Assembly: GCA_024256265.1 (NCBI GenBank)
Contig: JACGUK010000001.1
Span: forward strand, 186,001 to 250,000
Length of the DNA stretch: 64,000 nt
Source: an archaeon
Lineage (GTDB): Archaea; Thermoproteota; Nitrososphaeria; Nitrososphaerales; JACAEJ01
Direction of reading: 5' to 3'
Shown: positions 45,316 through 53,204 of the stretch, piece by piece
How the letters are laid out: every line of letters starts with the position of its first letter
Position numbering within the stretch: position 1 is the first letter of the stretch
Notes under the pieces: model-generated
The model's database searches: none
The model's input: only the letters and a program-made list of their open reading frames with translations
Told to the model about the DNA's origin: nothing
Made by a program: the position numbers and the translations under genes

Positions 45316-45750
45316 TTGCAAGCTTCACTAGAGCTTAGGATGTTTAATACGCCTGACGAGCTTAAAAAGTCATTAGATGATGAAATAGGTAGAATCAGAA
45401 CTCTACTTGGGGATTACCTTCGCCGTCTAGAAGAGACTCGCATTAAAACAGATAGGTTAAAGAAGGCTCAAGAGGCTATAATCAAGTTTGCGGGAGAGAA
45501 GCAGATACCTTCACTCGAAGGGCGGGAAATAGAGTTATCAGGCTTGAAAGTCTTTGTAAATCCTAATTTGAGGCAGGAAACAGATATGCTCGAAGATATA
45601 GTTAAGACATTACAGGACAAGCTCAATACAATTCAAAAGATAAGAAAAGCTTTAGAACCTCTTACAGGTTTTGAGGAAGGCATAGTCACTATAGCCGCAG
45701 TCATGAGCGATAACATTCCTACAAAGCTCATGATTCATTTAAAGCCTTAA
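45316..45750 (+). CDS. Coiled-coil protein, unknown
   Basis: The 144-residue product is predicted to be two long helices (about residues 15-60 and 88-115) around a short beta segment (LSGLKVFVNPNLR). No membrane segment or catalytic motif is visible. Start is TTG. It follows the PRC-barrel gene by 76 bases and precedes a small membrane protein by 34 bases; the three may be co-transcribed. Confidence 0.55.
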   Translation: MQASLELRMFNTPDELKKSLDDEIGRIRTLLGDYLRRLEETRIKTDRLKKAQEAIIKFAGEKQIPSLEGREIELSGLKVFVNPNLRQETDMLEDIVKTLQDKLNTIQKIRKALEPLTGFEEGIVTIAAVMSDNIPTKLMIHLKP

Positions 45751-45784
45751 TAAATAAAGAAATGAGCAAAGGTGAAAGTTTGGA

Positions 45785-45991
45785 GTGGCGTTATCATGGA
45801 TTCGTTTTATGGGAATGATCGTTTTTTCATTCTTAGCATCTGTTGTACTGGGATGGGTATTCTTTAACTTTGTCCAAAGTTATTCAGAGCCTTTTATACC
45901 GCCTGATGTAGTAGCGGTTTTAATGGGTTTGCTCTTCTTTGCCCTCTTCATCACTTTCGGTGTCCTAACCCTTATTCGTGAAACTTATTAA
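45785..45991 (+). CDS. Small two-helix membrane protein
   Basis: The 68-residue product has two hydrophobic segments (about residues 7-30 and 40-62) with a short Pro-containing loop between. Start is GTG. The family is unknown; it is the third gene of the PRC-barrel group and is convergent with the winged-helix gene. Confidence 0.5.
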   Translation: MALSWIRFMGMIVFSFLASVVLGWVFFNFVQSYSEPFIPPDVVAVLMGLLFFALFITFGVLTLIRETY

Positions 45992-45994
45992 TGA

Positions 45995-46318
45995 TTATAG
46001 GCTTTTTGTCATGTAAGGGTAAAGCCTTTTTTCGTTATAAAGTTTCTCTTCATAATTCAATTTGAGTATTAACTCAATCTTCTCGAAATGAGAAAGTGCA
46101 TCTGAACCAAGATTCGTTATTCTATAGAATATGCCTTCGCTTATCACTGTCCTTTCAATAAGCTTTAAATCTATTAACCATTGGAGATCTTTCTTTAACT
46201 CATCCCAAGTCAGATTTGCCTTGTACATTATATGTGTTTGCTTTATGAGACCCACACTTGCTACGACTCTTAAAATGTCTATAAGCCTCTCAAACTTGGA
46301 TCTGCGGATTATTCTCAA
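45995..46318 (-). CDS. Archaeal winged-helix transcription factor-like protein
   Basis: The conserved part begins RRSKFERLIDILRVVAS and continues with TQHIMYKANL-type wording (here IKQTHIMYKANLTWDELKKDLQ), LKLIERTV and a tail, the pattern of the archaeal COG3432-type winged-helix family that often regulates surface genes. The long upstream part (to 46432) has no similarity to it, so I use the TTG at 46318 (107 residues). An upstream start is possible. Confidence 0.65.
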   Translation of the reverse strand: MRIIRRSKFERLIDILRVVASVGLIKQTHIMYKANLTWDELKKDLQWLIDLKLIERTVISEGIFYRITNLGSDALSHFEKIELILKLNYEEKLYNEKRLYPYMTKSL

Positions 46319-46454
46319 TCTAATTACGTATAATGTATGGATATTACAAGTATTTAAATATGCATCAATTCGCTCATAACTTATGGGTAAGGGTATTAAT
46401 ATAACCTTGGTACATATGGATAAGTTACACATAACGAAAATATGAGGCTAACTT

Positions 46455-48104
46455 TTATCGATGATAAGAAGGCATTACTTTCAGGCTCCTTTTGAGTATT
46501 GAGACCTGTTTCTGGGTCATCCAACCTTGCTTTAAAAGAGTATCGATAGCATTAGAAATCTGCTTTTTCGTTTCATAAGAGGTTAGCATATTGAACTTCT
46601 TACCTCTCTTATAAATTTCTCCTTCTAAGATAGGATCAGCCTTAAGACACTCGATGAATTTGACCTCAAAGATGTCCATAAGTTGACCAGAATAAGGTCT
46701 AAGAGGTTGAGCAGAGATGCCATGCATCCATTTTAATAGAGGGCGAGTGACAGGGAATTGAACTAGGCTAGGAGGATATGTTCTATATCTTTTCCCTCCT
46801 TTTATATCTTCATAGCAGACAAGGTAAAAAGGCATGCACAAAAGCTTCGGTTGATCATTCTCGAACTCTTGAAGTGGTAGTTGCTCTATTTGCTCTAAGC
46901 TACTTTTGACATGGCTATGTATGTTTAATATCTGGCGTCTTAGCGTCATGGCTCTATTAGAAAGACTCTCAGCTTCTTCCCTCCTGTTCTTTACTTCGAA
47001 CCCTCTTTCTATATCTGTGTCATTGAGTAATTTCATCTTAGATTCTATAAGTTGTGCGTATGCACCCTCGATAGAAGATATTTCCTTTCCTCTTTCATCC
47101 TCTAAGGCTTTTATTACAGATTGAAGCCCTTCTATCTCTTTTTCAATGTCTTCCATTCTTAACGATATATCCTTTAATATCTTGCTCCAGAGACCAAAGT
47201 AACTTCTTTCTTTCACTGAAGATTTAGATGAATCGGTCATCCCCTCCAAAGTCTCATAATCCTTCTTTAGGTACATGAATAGCTTTCTGTATTCTCCTAT
47301 CTGAGAGTTAAAGAATTCCTTACGCTCCTCAAACCTTGATAGAATCATCTTCATCTCTAGCTCCTTCTTCGTCTCGAGTTGCTCCACAGACTTATTGATG
47401 ATCTCTGCTGTAACCTCCATTTGACGCTTGTATTCATTATTTATGCCAATTATTTCTTCATCTATTTGAGCCATGTGAAAGCTTGTCTCCTCATCTAAAA
47501 CTTTTATGGTCTCTTCGAGCCTGGCCATATCGTCCTCCAGCTCTCTTTTTACCTTATTCAGCTCATAGACAATCTCTAACATCCTTCTCTCATCTATGTG
47601 TAAAGGTAGCATGAGGGAATTTGGAGATAGAGCAGTGGTAGCACCAACATCGTTCATATAACTCGTAATAGCTAATGCAAGAGGTTTATCTATTAAGCCC
47701 GTTACAGTGTAAATCTTTCTTCCAAATTGGGAGAAAGTTTTGTTATGTCTTACAAGCATGTTATTAAAAAGATCTCTACTATTATGAGCATCCCTTAAAT
47801 GGTTTATGAACTCATCTATTGGGGGCAATTCAACAGCCATTAGAGAGAAGGAATGAAGTTTCATAGGATCGATGAATATCCATCTCTTATCAAAGGGATA
47901 AGCCCAAATTTCATAATAAGCCTTTACAATAAAGGATGTGCTCTCTTGCTCCTTTCCCGTAAAAGACTTCTTTTTCTCTTTATCAGTCATATAGTAAATA
48001 AACGCCATCCCAAGCTCTTCATCTATAGGCTTTCTATTTACGGCTGATACAGCAAAAGGAGGTATAACTAGAATTTTTTTTATTCTTTGATCTATTTCTT
48101 CCAT
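46455..48104 (-). CDS. Large coiled-coil protein, unknown
   Basis: The 549-residue protein has an N-terminal alpha/beta region (residues 1-185), a long coiled coil (about residues 185-420) rich in Glu, Lys and Arg, and a C-terminal globular region (about 425-549) with Trp and Tyr. No P-loop, membrane segment or metal motif is visible. I do not recognise the family. It lies between the winged-helix gene and a toxin-antitoxin pair; no operon link is clear. Confidence 0.55.
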   Translation of the reverse strand: MEEIDQRIKKILVIPPFAVSAVNRKPIDEELGMAFIYYMTDKEKKKSFTGKEQESTSFIVKAYYEIWAYPFDKRWIFIDPMKLHSFSLMAVELPPIDEFINHLRDAHNSRDLFNNMLVRHNKTFSQFGRKIYTVTGLIDKPLALAITSYMNDVGATTALSPNSLMLPLHIDERRMLEIVYELNKVKRELEDDMARLEETIKVLDEETSFHMAQIDEEIIGINNEYKRQMEVTAEIINKSVEQLETKKELEMKMILSRFEERKEFFNSQIGEYRKLFMYLKKDYETLEGMTDSSKSSVKERSYFGLWSKILKDISLRMEDIEKEIEGLQSVIKALEDERGKEISSIEGAYAQLIESKMKLLNDTDIERGFEVKNRREEAESLSNRAMTLRRQILNIHSHVKSSLEQIEQLPLQEFENDQPKLLCMPFYLVCYEDIKGGKRYRTYPPSLVQFPVTRPLLKWMHGISAQPLRPYSGQLMDIFEVKFIECLKADPILEGEIYKRGKKFNMLTSYETKKQISNAIDTLLKQGWMTQKQVSILKRSLKVMPSYHR

Positions 48105-48370
48105 GATTTACTCATCGCCTTATATTATCGATCTTAAAAAGTTTCAATTTTAAGCTAACATTTAATTAAAGAGATAATTGGCAAAAAGATTTGTGAAGCC
48201 AAGGAACAGAGTAGAAATCCATCAGATAGCCAGCAAAGATATTGTAAGGCTGAAGGGGGAGCTTATGGGAATCATAATGGAAGAGTAGGCGAGATAACAG
48301 CCCAGTTTTCATCGAATCCATCTGGGCAATGCTTAAGTATACGAATGATTGTATATCGATACGAAGATAG

Positions 48371-48691
48371 TTGGCGCTAAAACCCATCACTACAAGAATC
48401 TCTGAGGAGCTGGATAGGGAGATAAGGGATGTTATGATCTTTGAGAAGGCTGATAAAGCTACAGCTGTGAGAAAGATACTGGAAATCGGTATCGATGAAT
48501 GGAGGAAGCGTTATGCCCTTAGCCTTCTGAAAGAGGGTAAGGTAAGCTTCAACAAAGCTGCTGAAATCGCTAAGCTGACGGTATGGGATTTGGCTGAGCT
48601 GTTAAAGCAGAGAAGGGCTGAGTGGGTTGAGTATACGTCTGAAGAGCTCAGGCGTGAATTCGATGAAGCCTTAAAGGCTGGGTCAAAGTGA
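48371..48691 (+). CDS. UPF0175-type antitoxin
   Basis: The 106-residue product begins with a ribbon-helix-helix-like segment (KPITTRISEELDREIRDVM), then KADKATAVRKILEIGIDEWR and a helix-turn-helix FNKAAEIAKLTVWDLAELL. This matches UPF0175, the usual partner of DUF3368 PIN toxins. Start is TTG. Its end overlaps the toxin gene by four bases, a typical coupled toxin-antitoxin pair. Confidence 0.8.
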   Translation: MALKPITTRISEELDREIRDVMIFEKADKATAVRKILEIGIDEWRKRYALSLLKEGKVSFNKAAEIAKLTVWDLAELLKQRRAEWVEYTSEELRREFDEALKAGSK

Positions 48692-49224
48692 AAATAATAG
48701 TCCTCAACTCAACACCCCTTATATACCTAGCGAAGATCGGCCTTTCTCATCTCCTAATTGATCTAAGGTTAGAGAAGATCACTTCACCTCTTGTCAAGCA
48801 GGAGGTAGTTAATAGAGGCAGGGCTATAGGCGCACCAGAAGCTACAGTCATTGAAAACCTCTTTCAGAAGCATATCATCAAGGTTGCGGAGCCTAGAGAC
48901 CAGGAGCTGATCTCAAGGCTACTAGAGGTAAAAGGTTTACATGAAGCAGACATCCATGTCCTTGCATTAGCCAAAGAGTATGATGGAATAGCCATAGTGG
49001 ACGATAAGCTGGCAAGAAAGACTGCAAAGATCTACAAGATAAGATACGCAGGCACATCATATTTACTAATAAGAACATACCTCCAAGGGCTCATTACCAA
49101 AAAGCAAGTAAAGAAGGCCGTGGACGAGATGATATCAGCTGGATGGAGATGTGGGGTCGAAGATTATCAGAAAATCATTCAGCATCTAGAGACTTTGCAA
49201 AGAGAAGGAGAAGGTATTGGATGA
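48688..49224 (+). CDS. DUF3368 PIN-domain toxin
   Basis: The 178-residue product is a PIN-like nuclease: IVLNSTPLIYLAKIGL, then GLHEADIHVLALA and AIVDDKLARKTA, with acidic residues for the metal site. Note that the first Asp of the usual PIN start is Asn here (LNSTP), as in DUF3368 proteins. It is the toxin of the pair with the UPF0175 gene, overlapping by four bases. It probably cleaves RNA. Confidence 0.8.
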   Translation: MKIIVLNSTPLIYLAKIGLSHLLIDLRLEKITSPLVKQEVVNRGRAIGAPEATVIENLFQKHIIKVAEPRDQELISRLLEVKGLHEADIHVLALAKEYDGIAIVDDKLARKTAKIYKIRYAGTSYLLIRTYLQGLITKKQVKKAVDEMISAGWRCGVEDYQKIIQHLETLQREGEGIG

Positions 49225-49426
49225 AGATTTGACACTTTCCTTACTTAAGTGAGTTTACTTAAGCTTAGCGGGAGATTTCCTATTCAAATCATGATAAAAA
49301 TTCTTGAATAAATATGCTATTGATATAAAGCATAAGAATAAAATTGATAATAAAAAAATTAGAGGTGATATCTTCTACCTTTACTTTACGTTCCTCGAAG
49401 CCTTATGTGTATTCTTTAGTTACTGT

Positions 49427-49858
49427 TTATATTGCTGAAGCGCTCGCGCTGACTATGGTGCCATCTGAAAATGCGATTCTAATGGTATAAGGACTACCTG
49501 AAGTGAAATTACCCGTTGTTGCTGTAGCCGTGATCGGACCTGATGAATGGGCAGTGTATGGACCAGACCCAGTAAAATCGAAAGTTATAGCTACACCAAG
49601 GTCTCCCGTTGCCGTTACACTAACAATAGAAACTCCGGTGTCCTTATCGTTCTTGACAGTTGCTGCAAAAGTATCATCTACAGCACCAATAGTAAGAGTG
49701 GGGTTAATTACAGAGACACCGCCAGCAGAACCGTATGTTCCGAATAGTCCAAAGACCCATCCTGCAACTGCAATTGCTACAGCTATTGTTATTGCTATTA
49801 GTATTATGGATGCTATGACTGGTGAGATTCCTTTCTTCTTCCTCTTTATATTGAACAT
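49427..49858 (-). CDS. Type IV pilin-like protein
   Basis: The 143-residue product begins with a basic segment KRKKKGISPVIASIILI, a class III signal peptide followed by a long hydrophobic helix, then a Thr/Gly/Ser-rich beta domain. This is the archaeal DUF1628-type pilin layout; the prepilin peptidase should cleave next to the KG. It is convergent with the PIN toxin gene, and oriented away from the HEPN gene. Confidence 0.85.
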   Translation of the reverse strand: MFNIKRKKKGISPVIASIILIAITIAVAIAVAGWVFGLFGTYGSAGGVSVINPTLTIGAVDDTFAATVKNDKDTGVSIVSVTATGDLGVAITFDFTGSGPYTAHSSGPITATATTGNFTSGSPYTIRIAFSDGTIVSASASAI

Positions 49859-50210
49859 GTGTAAAGAATCTATCTAAAATATTAATAAGACTTATGAATA
49901 GATCATCTATAGTAGAGATATATTTTTAATATGATAAGATTACCTCAGAGGGATATGGTATCTCAAGTTCTTGTAAATCCTTAAAATATCTTCTTCACTC
50001 TAAAGACCTCTTGTGAGTCTAATACTCCCCTACACAAGCAAAGTTTTCATGAATTTTAAGATCATTACAATAAGTACGAAGCATATAAAAGGCTCATGAT
50101 ATTCTATTAAAGATGAATATATTTAAGTTTCTAAATATGTGATAGCTCTTAGAACAAAACCGAACTGCTTTTATCCCTAATTCACTTAAGTTTCTTTGGA
50201 AGTATGAATC
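49859..50210. other. Intergenic region, divergent promoters
   Basis: This 352-base AT-rich spacer separates the pilin gene at 49427-49858 from the HEPN gene. I see no coding or RNA gene. It holds the HEPN promoter element at 50158-50175. No palindrome like those at 13.1 or 51.2 kb is seen. Confidence 0.4.
50158..50175 (+). promoter_or_regulatory. Promoter element of the HEPN/MNT pair
   Basis: AACCGAACTGCTTTTATC contains a TATA-like CTTTTATC about 36 bases before the ATG at 50211. A copy with two differences (AACCGTATTGCTTTTATC) occurs at 50986-51003 just past the MNT gene. Confidence 0.5.
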
Positions 50211-50597
50211 ATGAGAAGAGTGGAGGATTGGCTCAAAATGGCAAAGGCTGCATTAAAGCAGGCTAAAGACTCTTTGAGTGATGAGAATTACTGGGCGTCA
50301 TGCTTCTTTTCCCATCAAGCAGCAGAATTCTCTTTAAAAGCATTATTATCATCATTTGGTAAAGAAAGGCGTGGGCATAGTTTATACGATCTGTTAGAAG
50401 AATTGAAAGGGCCTGAATTTGATATCACTAAAGAGCTCTTAGAATTGGCAAGAAATCTTGATAGGCATTATCTACAGACAAGATACGTCAACGCTTACCC
50501 ATCAGGCGCTCCAGTAGATTATTATAAATTAGAGGATGCCAATAAATGTATAAAGGAGGCTGAAGAGATAATTGCTTTCACAGAAAAAAGCCTTTGA
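50211..50597 (+). CDS. HEPN-domain toxin
   Basis: The 128-residue product has the HEPN helix pattern: AKAALKQAKDSL, then SCFFSHQAAEFSLKALL, and a late RNLDRH, which is the R-x4-H RNase motif. It is the HEPN half of a HEPN/MNT toxin-antitoxin pair. It overlaps the MNT gene by 26 bases. Confidence 0.88.
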   Translation: MRRVEDWLKMAKAALKQAKDSLSDENYWASCFFSHQAAEFSLKALLSSFGKERRGHSLYDLLEELKGPEFDITKELLELARNLDRHYLQTRYVNAYPSGAPVDYYKLEDANKCIKEAEEIIAFTEKSL

Positions 50598-50982
50598 TAT
50601 AGCTTATAATTATGTAAACAAGTTGAAGGGAGATTATAAATTAAGATTAGCCATTCTCTTCGGCTCTTTTGCTACAGGCCTTTGGACAGAATCGAGTGAT
50701 ATAGATATTCTAATTGTTGCAGATGAACTATCAGACAATGTATGGGACAATTATGTAAGATTAAAGGAGAGGTACATACAACCATTTGGCATTAGCACTG
50801 AAATGATTCAAAAGGAGATAGAATCTTTAAACTTCATAATCCTAGATGCCTTAGAGTATGGGATAATTTTGTATAAAGATCAAAGCATATACGATTCAAT
50901 AAAAGAGAAGTTAGAATATGTAAAAAAGAGATACGGTCTTGTTAGAACTGCTAAAGGATGGAACTATAAGATATGTTTTTAG
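50572..50982 (+). CDS. MNT-type nucleotidyltransferase antitoxin
   Basis: The 136-residue product has the minimal nucleotidyltransferase motif GSFATGLWTESSDID, exact GS-x10-D-x-D spacing, followed by a C-terminal helical part. In such pairs MNT can adenylate the HEPN toxin. Start is TTG inside the HEPN gene. It is co-transcribed with HEPN. Confidence 0.88.
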   Translation: MLSQKKAFDIAYNYVNKLKGDYKLRLAILFGSFATGLWTESSDIDILIVADELSDNVWDNYVRLKERYIQPFGISTEMIQKEIESLNFIILDALEYGIILYKDQSIYDSIKEKLEYVKKRYGLVRTAKGWNYKICF

Positions 50983-50985
50983 CGC

Positions 50986-51003
50986 AACCGTATTGCTTTT
51001 ATC
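50986..51003 (+). promoter_or_regulatory. Second copy of the HEPN-type promoter element
   Basis: AACCGTATTGCTTTTATC matches 16 of 18 bases of the element before HEPN. It lies about 27 bases before a TTG (51030) that opens only a 30-codon frame, so a decayed gene may have stood here. Confidence 0.45.
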
Positions 51004-51150
51004 ATTAATCAGCATAAGTAGTGAGTAGCTTGACAATTATTAAGAATTTGCTGAGCGAAAGGTTTGTCGAGAATTTGAAAAGAGAAGATTGTTCTAGCAG
51101 TCATATTTTGAAGCTACTCTAGAGGCAAGGGAAAAAATAAAAATAGGTAA

Positions 51151-51165
51151 TAGAGCACTGCTCCA
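51151..51165. promoter_or_regulatory. Palindrome upstream of pilin operon
   Basis: TAGAGCA-C-TGCTCCA differs by one base from the perfect palindrome at 13134-13148. It lies 36 bases before the ATG at 51202 and just before a TATA-like TTCTTATC (51169-51176). A shared surface-gene regulator is the simplest reading. Confidence 0.6.
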
Positions 51166-51201
51166 TAATTCTTATCTGTAACTTAAACGAAGCAATTACA
51201 T

Positions 51202-51666
51202 ATGAACGAGAGAAGAAAAGGGGTAAGCCCTGTAGTAGCAACTGTAATGATAATAACAATAACTCTCGTAGTTGGTTTTGCAGTCTTCAGCTTTGTTAAT
51301 AGTGAGGCAGCAGTTGCATCTGGTGCTATGGGAGAATCTACAGCAACTTATGTGAATTATCTTAGAGAGAGGTTTGTAATAACGAATGTAGCCTTTGACT
51401 ATCCTACAGATGGTCAAGTTACAGTCTGGTTCTATAATAATGGTGCAGTAAACACTAAGTTTAAAGCAAATAATGGACAAATCTTCATAGGTATAACGCC
51501 AACTCCTACCGATCAGCCCACTGGATGGACTTCTAGTCCAGTAACAGTTGAAGTTAGGAAAAGCAACTCTATAACTTTCTACTACCCAACAACTTCAGGG
51601 ACTACTTATTACATAAAGGCAGTTGGCGAATTTGGCAATGTCGTATTATATTATCAGAAGGCGTGA
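51202..51666 (+). CDS. Type IV pilin-like protein
   Basis: The 154-residue product begins MNERRKGVSPVVATVMI, a class III signal peptide with a hydrophobic helix, then a beta-rich domain with YDYPTDGQVTVWFY-like wording. It is a pilin or minor pilin. A palindrome and TATA-like box lie upstream. Its stop overlaps the next gene's start, so both are translated from one message. Confidence 0.85.
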   Translation: MNERRKGVSPVVATVMIITITLVVGFAVFSFVNSEAAVASGAMGESTATYVNYLRERFVITNVAFDYPTDGQVTVWFYNNGAVNTKFKANNGQIFIGITPTPTDQPTGWTSSPVTVEVRKSNSITFYYPTTSGTTYYIKAVGEFGNVVLYYQKA

Positions 51667-53036
51667 TGTTAATGAGAAGATATAAAGAATGGAATAGAAG
51701 GAAGAAAGGTGTTGCTGGTATAATAGCTGCCACTATATTATTTGCTATGATCTTCACCACTGGTGCAGCATACTTTATCTTTGTTCAATACAATTATCAG
51801 CTACAACATAAAGCTTCAACAGATAGGGAACAGATGGACTTTGAGCAGAGCCTTGAGCAATTTACAGTATCAGGAGCTTGTGTAGGTGAGGATAATCCAC
51901 TCTATGCAGTTGTAAAAAACAATGGTCCAATACCCATTAAAGTAGTGGCAGTGTTCATTGGGAGTACAGCTACATACTACACAGGCACCCCATATCCAGA
52001 TCCATATACGATTAACACTGGGAATTCAGCTCAAATTCCTACTGGTTTCACCTACACAGGTGGGAATGTGACGATTAAAGTCGTAAGCGAGAGAGGGAAT
52101 GTAGTTAGTGGGCCTTATCCGCTCCCTAAATCAGCCATAGCGTCTATTGCATCTGCTGTCGGGCCAGTCGTTCTTTATTTTCATAATTTTGCTTGGGCTA
52201 CTAACGGAAATGATTGGAACGGAGTTAATCCAGAAAGCTTATACTGGCATCCAGGATGGGCCATCCCGCCCGGTCAGTCATACGTCGTATGGAGATTAGA
52301 CGTAGTGAACTATGAAGAAAGGTCTATCCAGCTTGACAAATACTGTGTATTCTGGGCTATGACTTCGGAAAGTGCAGCTAACCTCGTGTGGTTTATTTTG
52401 AACACGAATACTGAAGGAAAGTTAGTAAAATACTCTGGGGCTGATCCAATTCAAATTCCAGGAAATCCATATTATCCTGAACCTAATGTTGACATGTATA
52501 CAATATACTTTGCTAGCAAAAATGTACCTGATACTACTACCGCACTAGGTATGGGTATCAAGGAAGTATACTCTATTTTCGTTACTCTCAGCGGTACATA
52601 TTTGGACGACGCAAGTAGATATAGTCAGACCCTCCTCCCAATTCAAAGCGTCATAACTCACGACCTTGTGAATGCCGCTACCTTTACAAATACACCAGCA
52701 TCAGTTCCAAAGAGCACGCCCAATGTACCCTTTACCCTAAAAGTTGGTAACGATGGTTTCTCTCAAGGTAAGATCAACAAGGTTGTATTGACGGTAAACA
52801 ATGACTTTACTTCGATCTCTGCCACAGCCCCATCAGGCTGGAGCGTAAACATAGTTGGTAAAGTCATAACTTGGACTGCCAGTAGCAACTACATTCTGCA
52901 GGGACAGAGTCTATCCTTCTCATGGACTGCAACAGCTCCCTCTTCAAAAGGGACTCGTACACACACCGTTTCTGCATACTACGATAATGGCACACCAAAT
53001 CCATTTACTGGCTCTGTAAGTACCGACGTGACCTAG
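51666..53036 (+). CDS. Large pilin-like surface protein
   Basis: The protein has a basic NRRKKGVAGIIAATILFAM start, a class III signal peptide with hydrophobic helix, followed by about 400 residues of beta-rich surface domain rich in Thr, Asn, Pro and Tyr. The last 120 residues look like an Ig-like domain (from TPASVPKSTPNVPF). It is much longer than a usual pilin and may be a tip or adhesin subunit. The ATG at 51666 shares its first base with the upstream stop; GTG at 51663 is an alternative. Confidence 0.75.
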   Translation: MLMRRYKEWNRRKKGVAGIIAATILFAMIFTTGAAYFIFVQYNYQLQHKASTDREQMDFEQSLEQFTVSGACVGEDNPLYAVVKNNGPIPIKVVAVFIGSTATYYTGTPYPDPYTINTGNSAQIPTGFTYTGGNVTIKVVSERGNVVSGPYPLPKSAIASIASAVGPVVLYFHNFAWATNGNDWNGVNPESLYWHPGWAIPPGQSYVVWRLDVVNYEERSIQLDKYCVFWAMTSESAANLVWFILNTNTEGKLVKYSGADPIQIPGNPYYPEPNVDMYTIYFASKNVPDTTTALGMGIKEVYSIFVTLSGTYLDDASRYSQTLLPIQSVITHDLVNAATFTNTPASVPKSTPNVPFTLKVGNDGFSQGKINKVVLTVNNDFTSISATAPSGWSVNIVGKVITWTASSNYILQGQSLSFSWTATAPSSKGTRTHTVSAYYDNGTPNPFTGSVSTDVT

Positions 53037-53144
53037 CTTGGCGAACATACTCAAAATTACTATAGGCTAAGGGCTAGTGATGTCAGGATAGTATTCAAGA
53101 TAGATAAGCCTACAAAGACCATATATGTCAAAAATAAGTTATAG
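53037..53144 (+). pseudogene. RelE/ParE-type toxin C-terminal remnant
   Basis: Directly after the stop of the large pilin, in the same frame, the DNA reads YYRLRASDVRIVFKID and KTIYVKN before a TAG. The R-x-R-x-x-D-x-R-I-V-F pattern is the C-terminal core of RelE-type toxins. The N-terminal half is missing. This is a decayed toxin. Confidence 0.55.
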
Positions 53145-53204
53145 AAAAGCAATCCACAAATGAAATAAATGTCTATATTCCTTGATTTTAACAAGTGCTT
53201 GTAA

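Noticed and set aside
48178..48288. 36-codon frame starting MAKRFVKPRNRVEI before the UPF0175 gene
   Set aside because: Too short and with no match I can support; may be a remnant but evidence is thin.
49240..49270. CTTAAG-rich repeats after the PIN toxin gene
   Set aside because: Very short; probably part of a terminator or chance.
51030..51122. 30-codon frame after the second HEPN-type promoter
   Set aside because: No recognisable domain; mentioned only as possible gene decay.
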